From: Alphaproteobacteria bacterium
GTDB taxonomy: Bacteria > Pseudomonadota > Alphaproteobacteria > Micropepsales > Micropepsaceae
Length of the DNA stretch: 64,000 nt
Direction: 5' to 3'
Assembly: GCA_021325375.1 (NCBI GenBank)
Contig: JAJPHG010000026.1
Span: 1 to 64,000 of the forward strand
Shown here: positions 24,376-32,493 of the stretch, one piece after another
Layout of the letters: the number at the start of each line of letters is the position of its first letter
Numbering within the stretch: the first letter of the stretch is position 1
Translations under genes and position numbers: made by a program
Notes under the pieces: generated by a model
What the model saw: the letters and a program-made list of their open reading frames with translations, nothing else
Database searches by the model: none
Told to the model about the DNA's origin: nothing

Positions 24376-24955
24376 AGGAGATGGCCATCGCATCCAACTC
24401 CGCGACCAGCGCGTCGCCGAAGTAGTAGGCAAGCTCTCCGCGTACGCCTTCGTAGAGCGTCGGGCCATTGCCCGAGCAAACGAGACTGCGATCCACCGCC
24501 TCGCTCGACGCCACCAGACAGCCATGCTCGAAGGTCAGGGGAAAAAGGATGCTCACCATCGGCTTCAAGAGGTGATAGTCGAGCCCGTTCTGAAGGCACC
24601 ATGCATGGATCAGGCAGCCGCGTCCGTCTTGCTTGTGAAAGACGCAATGGCTGCCGCGCACGCGCGTGCGGCGGTGGCGAGCGGAGGGGAACTCGGCGTC
24701 CTCGACGATCTCGTCGGTGAACCATTCGCTCTTCGGCACACCGATGAACGCCTCGAAGCCCTCGCCCAGCGCGAGCAGCGTCTGCGCGTTCTCCGCATCG
24801 ATATCGACGCCGTAGGAGCAGCACTGGTCGCCGCAGAAGCCGCAACTCATGCAATGCGTGAAATAGCGCAACGCGAAGATCTGCGTATCGACGCTGCGCA
24901 GCACGGGAGCCTTGAAGATCGAAGGATACGCGCGCGACAGCGCGGCGACGCTCAT
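24335..24955 (-). CDS. Cysteine-cluster protein (YkgJ/DUF3109-like), last gene of the KamA operon
   Basis: The 206-residue protein has a dense Cys cluster at 35-46 (CMSCGFCGDQCC) and further Cys at about 104 (SHCVFH), 114 (GCLIHAWC) and 145 (HGCLVAS). This is typical of the YkgJ/DUF3109 group, which is thought to bind metal or an iron-sulfur centre. The start overlaps the previous stop (ATGA). The last 13 residues (SSPLEGEDAKSCT) and the stop codon are encoded by the neighbouring repeat element, so the native C-terminus may have been replaced. Its place in the operon suggests a redox or metal role in the same pathway. Confidence 0.75.
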   Translation of the reverse strand: MSVAALSRAYPSIFKAPVLRSVDTQIFALRYFTHCMSCGFCGDQCCSYGVDIDAENAQTLLALGEGFEAFIGVPKSEWFTDEIVEDAEFPSARHRRTRVRGSHCVFHKQDGRGCLIHAWCLQNGLDYHLLKPMVSILFPLTFEHGCLVASSEAVDRSLVCSGNGPTLYEGVRGELAYYFGDALVAELDAMAISSSPLEGEDAKSCT

Positions 24956-25926
24956 GCGTGCAGGGCGGCGAGCGCCACGCGGTTGATCAGCTCGTCGTAG
25001 GAGATGCCGGCCTGCTCGGCGGCGGCGGCGAAGCCGGCGTCGGTCGAGATGCAGCAATTGGGATTGATCTCCAGCACCCAGGGCTTGCCGTCCGCATCGA
25101 CGCGGTAGTCGACGCGCGCGTAGCCGCGCAGCGAGAACAGGTGCCACACCTTCTTCGTCGTCTCGACGAGCTGGCGGGCGAGCTCCGGCTCCTCGGCCTC
25201 GCAGCCGAAGCGGCGCTGGCTGCCGCTGTAGTCGAACGTGTCCTCTTCCCATTTCGCGGCGAAGCTCACGAGCTTGGGCTTGCCGTCCGGCCATTCGTCG
25301 TTGAACCGCATCTCGGCCAGCGGGAAGACCGTCGGCCCGCCCTCGCCCGCCATCACCGCGATGTTGAACTCGCGCCCGTCGACATAGGCTTCCGCGAACC
25401 AGCGGCCGCCGAATTTCTTCCTGCAATGCTCGGCGCGCGCCCGCACTTCGCTTCCCGGCACGACCGACGCGTCGTCGATGCCGACCGAGGAGTCCTCGTC
25501 CGCTGCCTTGACGATGTAGAGCGCGTCCGCGTCGAGGCCGTCCCAGCCGGGGCCCACGGCCCAATGCGGCGTCACCACGCCGCCGACGCGCAGCACGTTC
25601 TTGCCGAAGGGCTTGTCCGTCGTGGCCGCGAAATGCGCCGCGGTCGCGCCGGTGTAAGGCACGCCCAGCCGGTCGAGCATCGCGGGCGCCAGCGACGAAT
25701 AGATGCCGGCGCCGAACACCGACTCGACCACGTTGAACACGACGTCGGGCTTGTGGGTGTCCAGGAGACCTTTGAGGAACGCCATGTCGGGCGCGAAGGC
25801 GGCCTTGGGCGCCTGATGACCGCGCTTCTCCAGCGCGTCGGCGACGGCGGCGGCGGAATCCAGCGTGTCCAACTCGTCGGGCGGCGCGTCCGGCGCCACG
25901 TCGGAATGGAGGACCAGGACCCGCAT
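24952..25926 (-). CDS. ATP-grasp ligase (D-Ala-D-Ala ligase-like), second in pair
   Basis: The 324-residue protein has a pre-ATP-grasp N-terminal domain (MRVLVLHSDV...VVFNVVESVFG), and an ATP-grasp core with the lysine strand (ALYIVKAADEDSSVGIDDASVV), glycine/acidic segment (WFAEAYVDGREFNIAVM) and Mg2+-binding end (RVDYRVDADGKPWVLEINPNCCIS). Such enzymes form amide bonds through acyl-phosphates. It is not Ddl proper: the family omega-loop and substrate residues differ, and a close relative is the next gene upstream. Five bases separate them. The likely substrate is a beta-amino acid product of the operon's aminomutase, or a peptide containing it; that is inference. Confidence 0.85.
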   Translation of the reverse strand: MRVLVLHSDVAPDAPPDELDTLDSAAAVADALEKRGHQAPKAAFAPDMAFLKGLLDTHKPDVVFNVVESVFGAGIYSSLAPAMLDRLGVPYTGATAAHFAATTDKPFGKNVLRVGGVVTPHWAVGPGWDGLDADALYIVKAADEDSSVGIDDASVVPGSEVRARAEHCRKKFGGRWFAEAYVDGREFNIAVMAGEGGPTVFPLAEMRFNDEWPDGKPKLVSFAAKWEEDTFDYSGSQRRFGCEAEEPELARQLVETTKKVWHLFSLRGYARVDYRVDADGKPWVLEINPNCCISTDAGFAAAAEQAGISYDELINRVALAALHA

Positions 25927-25931
25927 GTGGT

Positions 25932-26945
25932 TCAGGCGGCCACGACCCGCGGACGCGGCTTTACTTTGAGGTCCGGATGACGCTTGAAGAACGCCGCCAT
26001 GATCTTGGCCACGAGCTGGGCATGGTTGATGCCCTTGCGTTGCGCGATCAGGCAGAGGTCCGAATATTCGGGACGCAGGCCTGCGAGCGGGTTGACTTCG
26101 ATGAAATGCGGCTTGCCGTCGGCGTCGCAGCGGATGTCGACGCGCCCGCCATCGCGGCAGCGCAGCGCCCGCCATGCCGCCAGCGCAACCTCGCCCGCCG
26201 CCTTGGTGTTCTCCGCGTCGGCTTCGACGATGGAGACCTTGTCGTCGGAATACTCCTTGTTCTCGTAGCCGTAGCCGTCGCCCACCCAATTGCCGATCGG
26301 CACGATCTCGGACGCGCCCAGCACCGCGGCGTCGTCTCCGGTGCCGACGATGCCGACGGTGAACTCGCGGCCGGGGAGGAACTCCTCCACCAGGACCGGC
26401 TGGTTGAACTTGGCGAGCAGGGTGCCCGCTACCCGGCGCAGGTCGCGCGCGTTCTCGACCTTGGAATCCGCGCCCACGCCCTTGCCCGATCCCTCGCGGA
26501 CGGGTTTCAGGAACAGCGGGAAGGCCAGATCGACCTTCTTCACGTCGGCAAGCTTCTCGATGATGCGGAAATCGACCGTGGGGACGCCCGCGTCGCGCAC
26601 CACGCGCTTGCACATGCCCTTGTCGAGCGCGAGCGCCAGCGTCAGCGGATCGGAGAAGACATATGGGATGTCGTAGATGTCGAGGATCGCGGGCACCTGG
26701 GCCTCGCGGGCCACGCCCTTCAGCCCTTCGCAGAAATTGAACACGGCATCGAAGTGCTCGCCCTTGGCGAGCTTTGCGATCAGATGCTTCACCGAGCCGA
26801 TGCGCACGGGCGTCAGCCCCAGCCCGCCGAGCGCCGAGCAGATCGCGGCGATGGTGATCTCACTGTCGAACTCGGCCGTGTCCTCCTCGCTCATGCCCAT
26901 GGCGAGGTAGTCGGCCCTGAGATCGTAGGTTACGCCGATGCGCAT
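25932..26945 (-). CDS. ATP-grasp ligase (D-Ala-D-Ala ligase-like), first in pair
   Basis: The 337-residue protein has an N-terminal Rossmann-like domain (MRIGVTYDLRADYLAMG...EHFDAVFNFCEGLKG) and an ATP-grasp core (FPLFLKPVREGSGKGVGADSKV; PVLVEEFLPGREFTVGIVG; GGRVDIRCDADGKPHFIEVNPLAGL). It closes with a basic Pro-rich tail. Its ATG overlaps the stop of the aminomutase gene (TGATG), showing tight coupling. With its neighbour it forms a pair of different ATP-dependent amide ligases, enough to make a short peptide or pseudopeptide. Confidence 0.85.
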   Translation of the reverse strand: MRIGVTYDLRADYLAMGMSEEDTAEFDSEITIAAICSALGGLGLTPVRIGSVKHLIAKLAKGEHFDAVFNFCEGLKGVAREAQVPAILDIYDIPYVFSDPLTLALALDKGMCKRVVRDAGVPTVDFRIIEKLADVKKVDLAFPLFLKPVREGSGKGVGADSKVENARDLRRVAGTLLAKFNQPVLVEEFLPGREFTVGIVGTGDDAAVLGASEIVPIGNWVGDGYGYENKEYSDDKVSIVEADAENTKAAGEVALAAWRALRCRDGGRVDIRCDADGKPHFIEVNPLAGLRPEYSDLCLIAQRKGINHAQLVAKIMAAFFKRHPDLKVKPRPRVVAA

Positions 26946-28234
26946 CAAGCCCCCTTGTCGCTTCCCAGGCTCCCGCCGGGATCGGGATAGCGGTACACTT
27001 TCCCCTCGAAATTCCTGAGCAGCAGGTCGTCGCCGTCGCGGCCGACCACGGGGTCCGGCGCGAGCTGGATCTTGCCGCCACCGCCGGGTGCGTCGACCGC
27101 AAAGATCGGGGTCGCATAGCCGGTGGTGTGGCCGCGCAGCGCCTGGATGATCTCCAGACCCTTGCTGACCGGCGTGCGGAAATGGCCCGAGCCGCGGATC
27201 GGGTCGCATTGATAGAGGTAATAAGGTCTCACCCGGCGCTTGAGCAGGCCGTGCATCAAGGGGACCATGACGGCAGGGCTGTCGTTGATGTCCTTGAGCA
27301 GCACCGTCTGGCTGCCGAGCGGGATGCCGGCATCGGCCAGCCGCGCCGTCGCCTCGGTCGTCTCCGGCGTGAGCTCGTTCGGGTGGGTGAAGTGCAGGCT
27401 CATCCACAGGGGATGATGCTTCTTCAGGATCGCGACCAGGCTCTTGGTGATGCGCTGGGGCGTGACCGTCGGCATCTTGGAGCCGATGCGGACGAACTCG
27501 ATGTGCTTGATGGCGCGCAGGCGGCCGAGCAGCCAGTCGAGCTTGTCGTCGCCCAAGGTCAGCGGGTCGCCGCCGGAGAGAAGGACGTCGCGGACCTCCG
27601 TGTGAGTCTCGAGATAGGCCAGCGCCTGGTCCCATTGGCGGGTCGAGAACTGGTACTCGCCGCCCGGATTGCCCACCACCCGGGCGCGGGTGCAATAGCG
27701 GCAATAGGTCGAACATGTCCCCGTCGTCAGGAACAGCACCCGGTCGGGGTAGCGGTGCACGAGGCCGGGGGCCACGGTGTCGTGGTCTTCGCCGAGCGGA
27801 TCGTCGTCCTCGCCGGGCAGGCGGACGTACTCGTCGCCGGTCATGATGTGGGTGCGGCGCAAGGGCTCGCGCGCGTCCGTCAGGCTCATCAGGCTCGCAT
27901 AATAAGGTGTGATGCCGACGGGGAGCGCGCCTTCGTGGCGCTCGACGGCCGTCCGTTCGTCGTCCGAAAGCCTGAAAATACGGCTCAATTCCGCGAGATT
28001 CTTGATCCTGGCGCGCATCTGCCAGCGCCAGTCGTTCCACTCGACCGTGGAGGTGTTGGGCCAGAAGCGGCGGTAGAACGCCTTGGTGTCGACGCCGACC
28101 GGAAAGCGCAGCGGCGCCGGCCGGTGCGCTCTCGCCTCGATGTTCGTGAAGCTGGTCTGATGCGCGTCCGGCTTCGGGCGGACCGTCCGTAGCGGGGGCT
28201 TGAGCTCTCGCCGCCGCAGCACCTGGAGACTCAT
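26945..28234 (-). CDS. kamA: Lysine 2,3-aminomutase (KamA-family radical SAM/PLP enzyme)
   Basis: The 429-residue protein has the radical SAM cluster motif CSTYCRYC (Cys174, 178, 181), SAM-binding GGDP (221-224) and the PLP lysine in DAPGGGGK (Lys388). The two aspartates that in clostridial lysine 2,3-aminomutase bind the epsilon-amino group appear conserved (YQCDPIRG, Asp344, and VDAPGG, Asp381), favouring lysine over glutamate as substrate and beta-lysine as product. It is too long for EpmB (about 340 residues). First gene of the four-gene operon, with a good promoter about 80 bases upstream. Confidence 0.88.
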   Translation of the reverse strand: MSLQVLRRRELKPPLRTVRPKPDAHQTSFTNIEARAHRPAPLRFPVGVDTKAFYRRFWPNTSTVEWNDWRWQMRARIKNLAELSRIFRLSDDERTAVERHEGALPVGITPYYASLMSLTDAREPLRRTHIMTGDEYVRLPGEDDDPLGEDHDTVAPGLVHRYPDRVLFLTTGTCSTYCRYCTRARVVGNPGGEYQFSTRQWDQALAYLETHTEVRDVLLSGGDPLTLGDDKLDWLLGRLRAIKHIEFVRIGSKMPTVTPQRITKSLVAILKKHHPLWMSLHFTHPNELTPETTEATARLADAGIPLGSQTVLLKDINDSPAVMVPLMHGLLKRRVRPYYLYQCDPIRGSGHFRTPVSKGLEIIQALRGHTTGYATPIFAVDAPGGGGKIQLAPDPVVGRDGDDLLLRNFEGKVYRYPDPGGSLGSDKGA

Positions 28235-28310
28235 CGGTGTCTCGCAACCACTCCCGCCATCACGTCCGAAACCCCAGCGGTCTCTCGTCGACGCGACAAC
28301 AACATGTGCC

Positions 28311-28339
28311 GATATTTAGCGATTGAACCGGCTTGTCAA
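28311..28339 (-). promoter_or_regulatory. Promoter of the KamA/ATP-grasp operon
   Basis: On the minus strand TTGACA (28339-28334) is followed after 17 bases by AATATC (28316-28311), with an overlapping TAAATA. Distance to the start codon is about 77 bases. Confidence 0.55.
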
Positions 28340-28679
28340 GTGAAGGGGGGTGAGTACTGGAACAGATGCGCATTTTCTCAAGCAAAACGACTGCGAAAAT
28401 CGATGAATTCTTGAAGAACTAGCAAGTGATTACAAGTATTCGCAACGCACGACCCCTGCGCCTCGCCTACTCCTTAGCGAATGTTTTTTGAGACCAGCCG
28501 CTTGCGGGCCTTGGCGACCACTTCGCGCATCCCTTCGTAGCTGTGCGCGCGCGAAGAACATGCGCGCGAAGCGGAAGTCTTCAACGCGCTTATGACTTCA
28601 TCGCTCGGCGCGTGCATGAGTCTGTGAGTCGTTGATGAAGCGTTGTCTCGATCGCTCGGTTTTGTGCAGGAAGCGCGAC
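28340..28679. other. Intergenic region with possible 47-residue basic ORF
   Basis: No convincing gene lies here. One short minus-strand frame (28617 to 28474) would give a 47-residue protein ending REVVAKARKRLVSKNIR, but it lacks a ribosome-binding site. GCGCGCGCGAAGAACATGCGCGCG-like symmetry near 28550-28572 could fold as a hairpin. The left part is AT-rich promoter DNA. Confidence 0.4.
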
Positions 28680-30380
28680 TCACTCCTGCGGCGGAGTCGT
28701 GATCTGGCTCGGCGGCGTGACTCGGTAGAGCGTGATGTGAACCGGCCGGCCGCGCGAGTAGTTGAAGCCGGAGATGGCATCGATCGGCTTGGCGTCGGCT
28801 TCCATCTCGGCCAGATGGGCGAGGAAGCGCGGCCGCTGTCCGTCCTCGACCGCTACCAGTCCACCTTGCGCCGCCCCGATCTCGGCGGCGAGCGTGCCGT
28901 CGGTCAGCCGCGTCTGCGTTCCGATCAGGAACATGGCGCTGGGCTCGACATAGCCGGCGAGCACCGGCGGCGGATCGTCCTTGCCCATGTGGCCTGCGAT
29001 CATCTTCGCCTCGCGCGGGCTGACCATGAGCTGGTCGAGCCTGGGCAGCACGTCCAGCGTCGCCGCCCACAGCGTCACGATGGAGGCGAACGCCGCGAAG
29101 GCGACCGCCACCGGCTTCGAGCCCCGCAAGGCGCTCACGACCGCCGCCAGCGACAGCACTGCTGTGGCGCCCGCGGCGGCAAAGAGATCCCACGTCGTTC
29201 CCGCGCCGTAGAGCCTGGGGAGATAGACGATCGCCACGCAGAGAAGCCCCGCGCCCAGCAGGAAATGCAGGCTGGAGCCGATCGGCAGCCATCGGCGCCG
29301 CCATGCGGGCAACCCCGCCTCGGCTGGGGCAAGAACGAACGCCGCCGCCATCATCGCAAGCGCCGGATAGAGCGGCAGGATGTAGTGCGGAAGCTTCGTC
29401 GGCACGATCTCGAACACGGGCCAGGACGCGACCCAGGCGAGGAGGAACCGCGCGGCCGACTGGCGGTGGCTGAGGATCGTCGCGGCCAGCGCGGGCGCAA
29501 GGAACAGCGTCACCGGCCAGAACGTCGCCGTCGTCGCGAGCAGGTAGTAGCCGGGCGGCAGGCCGTGGGATTCCTCGCCGCCCGCGAGCTTGGCGCCGAA
29601 ATCGTGGCCGAGCGACTGCTGATAGAACGCGCCGTGGCTCTTGAGCGCGATGGCGATGAGCCAGGGCGCCACGATCACGAGCGTCAGCGCGATGCCCCAG
29701 ACCGGACGCAAGCGGCCCAGCCATCGCCAGTCGCGATCCCACAGCACCAGCACCAGCGCCGTCGCGCCGCATACGCCCAGGATCACCGGCCCCTTGATCA
29801 GGATGCCGAGCGCGAAGGAGAACCAGCCCAGCATCGCGAGCCTGAAGCTCAGCGCAGGCTGGGCGGGATCGCGCGCCAGATAGGCCCTGAGCAGCACGCC
29901 CTGCGTCCCGATGACGGTGGCGAGCAGCACCGCGTCGGTCTTTGCGATCTTGGCCTCTGACGACAAGAGCAGCGTCAGGCCCAGGAGCAACGCGCTCAGG
30001 AACGCGCCCTCCACGCCCAGGAACGCGCTCGCGCACCAATAGGCGAGCGCCACCGCCGCGAGCGCGCCGATCAGCGAAGGGATGCGATAGGTCCAGATGT
30101 GGTTGCGCGCGGTGTCGCCGGTGACGGCGCTCACCGCCTCGGTCGTCGCCGCCTGCATCCAGTAGATGCCGACGGGCTTCTTGTAGCGCGGCTCGACGCC
30201 GAAGCGGATATCGACGAAATCGCCCGTCTCCAGCATCTGCTTGCTGGCCTGGGCGAAGCGGCTCTCGTCGCGGTCGAGCGGCGGGATGGTGAAGAAGCCG
30301 GGCAGCCAGGCGACCAGGCAGATCAGGAACAGGAGCGCGAGCGGCCGGCGTCGGATCAGCTCGAGAGCGGTCTTGCCCAT
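28680..30380 (-). CDS. ArnT-like GT-C glycosyltransferase
   Basis: The 566-residue integral membrane protein has about 12 hydrophobic segments and the ArnT/PMT hallmark in the first periplasmic loop (PPLDRDESRFAQASKQMLETGDFVDIRFGVEPRYKKPVGIYWMQA, with the catalytic-type Asp-Glu). The periplasmic C-terminal part follows about residue 450. ArnT-type enzymes move a sugar from undecaprenyl phosphate to lipid A or another acceptor on the outer face of the inner membrane. Divergently transcribed from a GT2 polyprenyl-phosphate glycosyltransferase and a LAB_N protein, which together make a complete donor-synthesis and transfer set. Confidence 0.88.
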   Translation of the reverse strand: MGKTALELIRRRPLALLFLICLVAWLPGFFTIPPLDRDESRFAQASKQMLETGDFVDIRFGVEPRYKKPVGIYWMQAATTEAVSAVTGDTARNHIWTYRIPSLIGALAAVALAYWCASAFLGVEGAFLSALLLGLTLLLSSEAKIAKTDAVLLATVIGTQGVLLRAYLARDPAQPALSFRLAMLGWFSFALGILIKGPVILGVCGATALVLVLWDRDWRWLGRLRPVWGIALTLVIVAPWLIAIALKSHGAFYQQSLGHDFGAKLAGGEESHGLPPGYYLLATTATFWPVTLFLAPALAATILSHRQSAARFLLAWVASWPVFEIVPTKLPHYILPLYPALAMMAAAFVLAPAEAGLPAWRRRWLPIGSSLHFLLGAGLLCVAIVYLPRLYGAGTTWDLFAAAGATAVLSLAAVVSALRGSKPVAVAFAAFASIVTLWAATLDVLPRLDQLMVSPREAKMIAGHMGKDDPPPVLAGYVEPSAMFLIGTQTRLTDGTLAAEIGAAQGGLVAVEDGQRPRFLAHLAEMEADAKPIDAISGFNYSRGRPVHITLYRVTPPSQITTPPQE

Positions 30381-30448
30381 GTGGCGGCCCTGTTCCTTGG
30401 GGAGGCCGCCTTGTATAAGGCGCCCGCATCGGTTGGCAAAGGCGCGAA

Positions 30449-31183
30449 ATGGCGGCGGAGACGGCGTTTTCCCTGATCGTCGCGGTCAAGGACGAGCGCG
30501 AGAACATGGCACCCCTGATCGCCGAGATCGCAGCCAGCATGGCGGGCCGCGACCCTGCCACCTATGAAGCCGTCTTCATCGACGACGGCTCGAGCGACGG
30601 CACGGAAGAGGAGCTGGTGCGCCTGAAAGCCGTGCTGCCGGCGCTGCGCGTGCTGGTGCATGGCCGCAATCTCGGCAAGAGCGCGGCGCTGCGCACCGGC
30701 ATCCGCGCCGCGCGATTCCCCATCGTCGTCACCATGGACGGCGACGGGCAGAACGACCCGGCCGACATCCACACCATGCTCGCGCCCTTCGACGGCGCCG
30801 GACCGGAACTCGGCATCGTCGCGGGCCAGCGCATCAAGCGCGAGGACACGTTCTCGAAGCGCTGGGCGTCGAAGATCGCCAACCCGATCCGCCGCTGGCT
30901 GCTCAACGACGGCACGCGCGATTCGGTCTGCGGCTGGAAGGCGATGCCGCGCGAGGTGTTCCTCGCCCTGCCCTATTTCGACAACATGCACCGCTTCCTG
31001 ATCGCGCTCGTGATGCGCGAGGGTTATCAGGTCAAGCTCATCGACGTGCGCGACCGCCCGCGCGCGCACGGCACGTCCAAATACACCAATTGGGGACGGC
31101 TCATGGTCGGCATTCCCGATCTCTTCGGGGTTGCGTGGCTGATGCGCCGCTTCCGCGGCAAGGTTCAGGCGAAAGAGCTTTGA
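30449..31183 (+). CDS. GT2 polyprenyl-phosphate glycosyltransferase (ArnC/DPM1-like)
   Basis: The 244-residue protein is a GT-A family 2 enzyme: FSLIVAVKDERENM at the start, FIDDGSSDGT, the DxD-type VTMDGDGQNDP (about 99-109), and NPIRRWLLNDGTRDSVCGWKAMPREVF. No C-terminal membrane helices are seen, so it is a soluble or peripheral DPM1-like form. It should load a sugar onto undecaprenyl phosphate on the cytoplasmic face. The LAB_N gene follows after one base. Confidence 0.9.
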   Translation: MAAETAFSLIVAVKDERENMAPLIAEIAASMAGRDPATYEAVFIDDGSSDGTEEELVRLKAVLPALRVLVHGRNLGKSAALRTGIRAARFPIVVTMDGDGQNDPADIHTMLAPFDGAGPELGIVAGQRIKREDTFSKRWASKIANPIRRWLLNDGTRDSVCGWKAMPREVFLALPYFDNMHRFLIALVMREGYQVKLIDVRDRPRAHGTSKYTNWGRLMVGIPDLFGVAWLMRRFRGKVQAKEL

Positions 31184-31184
31184 G

Positions 31185-31502
31185 ATGCAGACGCTGACGG
31201 ATTGGCTTCTGGCGGTGGTCCGCCACCCTTACGACATGTGGGACGCCATCGGCTTTTTGGGCGCGATCGTGTTCGGCGCGCGCTTCATCATCCAGTGGCT
31301 GAAGAGCGAGATGGAGGGCAAGAGCGTCATCCCCATCGCGTTCTGGTACTGCAGCCTGGCGGGCGCGCTGATCAACCTCGTCTACGTGATCCACCTGCGC
31401 AGCCTGCCGCTGGTCCTGGGCAACGTGCTTCCCCTCTTCATCTATGCGCGCAACCTTTATCTGACCTATCGCGAGCGCGGACAGGTGGCGGGGGCGGCGT
31501 AG
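31185..31502 (+). CDS. LAB_N (lipid-A-disaccharide synthase N-terminal) domain membrane protein
   Basis: The 105-residue protein is a stand-alone LAB_N domain (PF07578 type) with three membrane helices and the motif GAIVFGARFIIQWLKSE...VIPIAFWYCSLAGALINLVYVIH. Such small proteins accompany polyprenyl-phosphate-sugar transferases and are thought to help sugar-lipid handling or flipping. One base after the GT2 gene, so co-transcribed and co-translated with it. Confidence 0.88.
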   Translation: MQTLTDWLLAVVRHPYDMWDAIGFLGAIVFGARFIIQWLKSEMEGKSVIPIAFWYCSLAGALINLVYVIHLRSLPLVLGNVLPLFIYARNLYLTYRERGQVAGAA

Positions 31503-31510
31503 GGTACCTT

Positions 31511-31644
31511 CCCCCCAAAGCAAAAGGTCGTCATCACCCGGTCACGCTTCTCGCGCGATCCGGGTGACCCAATTTTGCGCTGGTTGCCAAATTGGGTCGC
31601 CCGGACCCTCACGGGCCGGGCGATGACGGTTTTGGATTTTGGGG
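31511..31644. repeat. 134-bp cruciform-forming intergenic repeat
   Basis: Outer arms CCCCCAAAGCAAAAGGTCGT and GACGGTTTTGGATTTTGGGG pair; inside are GATCCGGGTGACCCAATTT with AAATTGGGTCGCCCGGACC and further hairpins. Non-coding, after the LAB_N gene. Confidence 0.7.
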
Positions 31645-31769
31645 AAAGTGCAACCCGACCGCCCGCCCTTAACCATAACTTCACAAGGCTGCCTCACCCC
31701 GGCCCCTGTTCCGCCCCATTGTGATACAGTAAATAAGGTGACGGGGTTCTACACCACGGGGAGATTTCC

Positions 31770-32195
31770 ATGCTTCGCCTGATTCCGCTGCTTATCATCC
31801 CGATCGCGATCTACAATTTCGTCGCGCTCGGCGGCAATGTGGCCGGCCATCACGACATCCAGTCGATGATCACATCGACCTTCTCCATCAAGATGTTCTC
31901 GGGCGACGAATGGAAGCTCAGCTTCGCCGACTTCCTGCTGCTCTCGGGCGTGGCGCTGCTCTTCATCGAGGTGATCAAGGCGACGCGCACCACCTCGAGC
32001 GAGCTGATCAACCACGGTCTTTCGATGCTCGTCTTCGTGGTCGCGCTGGTCGAGTTCATCACGCTCAAGGGCTTCGCGACCTCGACCTTCTTCTTCCTGA
32101 TGCTCTACACGCTGTTCGACGTCGTGGCGGGCTACACCATCTCCATCGTCGCCGCCGAGCACGATCTGGGCCTGGGCAAGGCGGGAACGGATTAG
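31770..32195 (+). CDS. Conserved membrane protein
   Basis: The 141-residue protein has four hydrophobic segments (about 3-23, 51-67, 82-100 and 103-127) joined by short loops. The region LSFADFLLLSGVALLFIEVIKATRTTSSELINHGLSMLVFVVALVEFITLKGFATSTFFFLM is typical of small uncharacterised alphaproteobacterial inner-membrane proteins. GGGGAGA precedes the ATG and a terminator follows. Function unknown. Confidence 0.75.
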   Translation: MLRLIPLLIIPIAIYNFVALGGNVAGHHDIQSMITSTFSIKMFSGDEWKLSFADFLLLSGVALLFIEVIKATRTTSSELINHGLSMLVFVVALVEFITLKGFATSTFFFLMLYTLFDVVAGYTISIVAAEHDLGLGKAGTD

Positions 32196-32219
32196 GTTTC
32201 CCCGCAGGGCGACCGGCAG

Positions 32220-32250
32220 CCGGGCGGCCCCAAGCCGCCCGGTTTGCTTT
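32220..32250 (+). terminator. Intrinsic terminator
   Basis: CCGGGCGGC and GCCGCCCGG form a 9-bp stem followed by TTTGCTTT, between the membrane protein gene and tRNA-Ser. Confidence 0.85.
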
Positions 32251-32288
32251 GCGTGCGTTTTCCTATAAATCCCTGCCCTTCCCTGGGT

Positions 32289-32379
32289 GGACAGGTGGCC
32301 GAGCGGTTGAAGGCGCACGCCTGGAAAGTGTGTAACGGTTAATAGCCGTTCGAGGGTTCGAATCCCTCCCTGTCCGCCA
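32289..32379 (+). tRNA. tRNA-Ser (anticodon GGA)
   Basis: Cloverleaf with acceptor stem GGACAGG/CCTGTCC, discriminator G, encoded CCA, anticodon loop CTGGAAA (anticodon GGA), the long variable arm typical of tRNA-Ser (GTAACGGTTAATAGCCGTTC) and T-arm GGGTTCGAATCCC. Its last 15 bases are duplicated at 45974-45988 at the right end of the genomic island. Confidence 0.97.
32365..32379. other. attL (tRNA-Ser 3' end)
   Basis: Left copy of CCTCCCTGTCCGCCA, part of the tRNA acceptor stem plus CCA; the tRNA stays intact. Confidence 0.88.
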
Positions 32380-32431
32380 TTGCCCACATTGTTTCCCAAT
32401 GTGGACAATGTGATAGCGGAAGAACGTCCGT

Positions 32432-32455
32432 TCTACCCACGAACCGACCCACGAA
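32432..32455. repeat. Left inner border repeat of the island
   Basis: 24-bp direct repeat (TCTACCCACGAACCGACCCA plus CGAA) matching 45823-45846 with one mismatch. A possible integrase arm or excisionase site. CCACATTG/CAATGTGG inverted repeats lie between it and the tRNA. Confidence 0.75.
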
Positions 32456-32493
32456 TCGACTGCGGCCGGGAGCGGTTCAATTTGTCGCAGCGT

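Noticed and set aside
25977..26990. Plus-strand frames antisense to the ATP-grasp genes
   Set aside because: Mirror frames produced by GC-rich third positions; the minus-strand genes have complete catalytic motifs.
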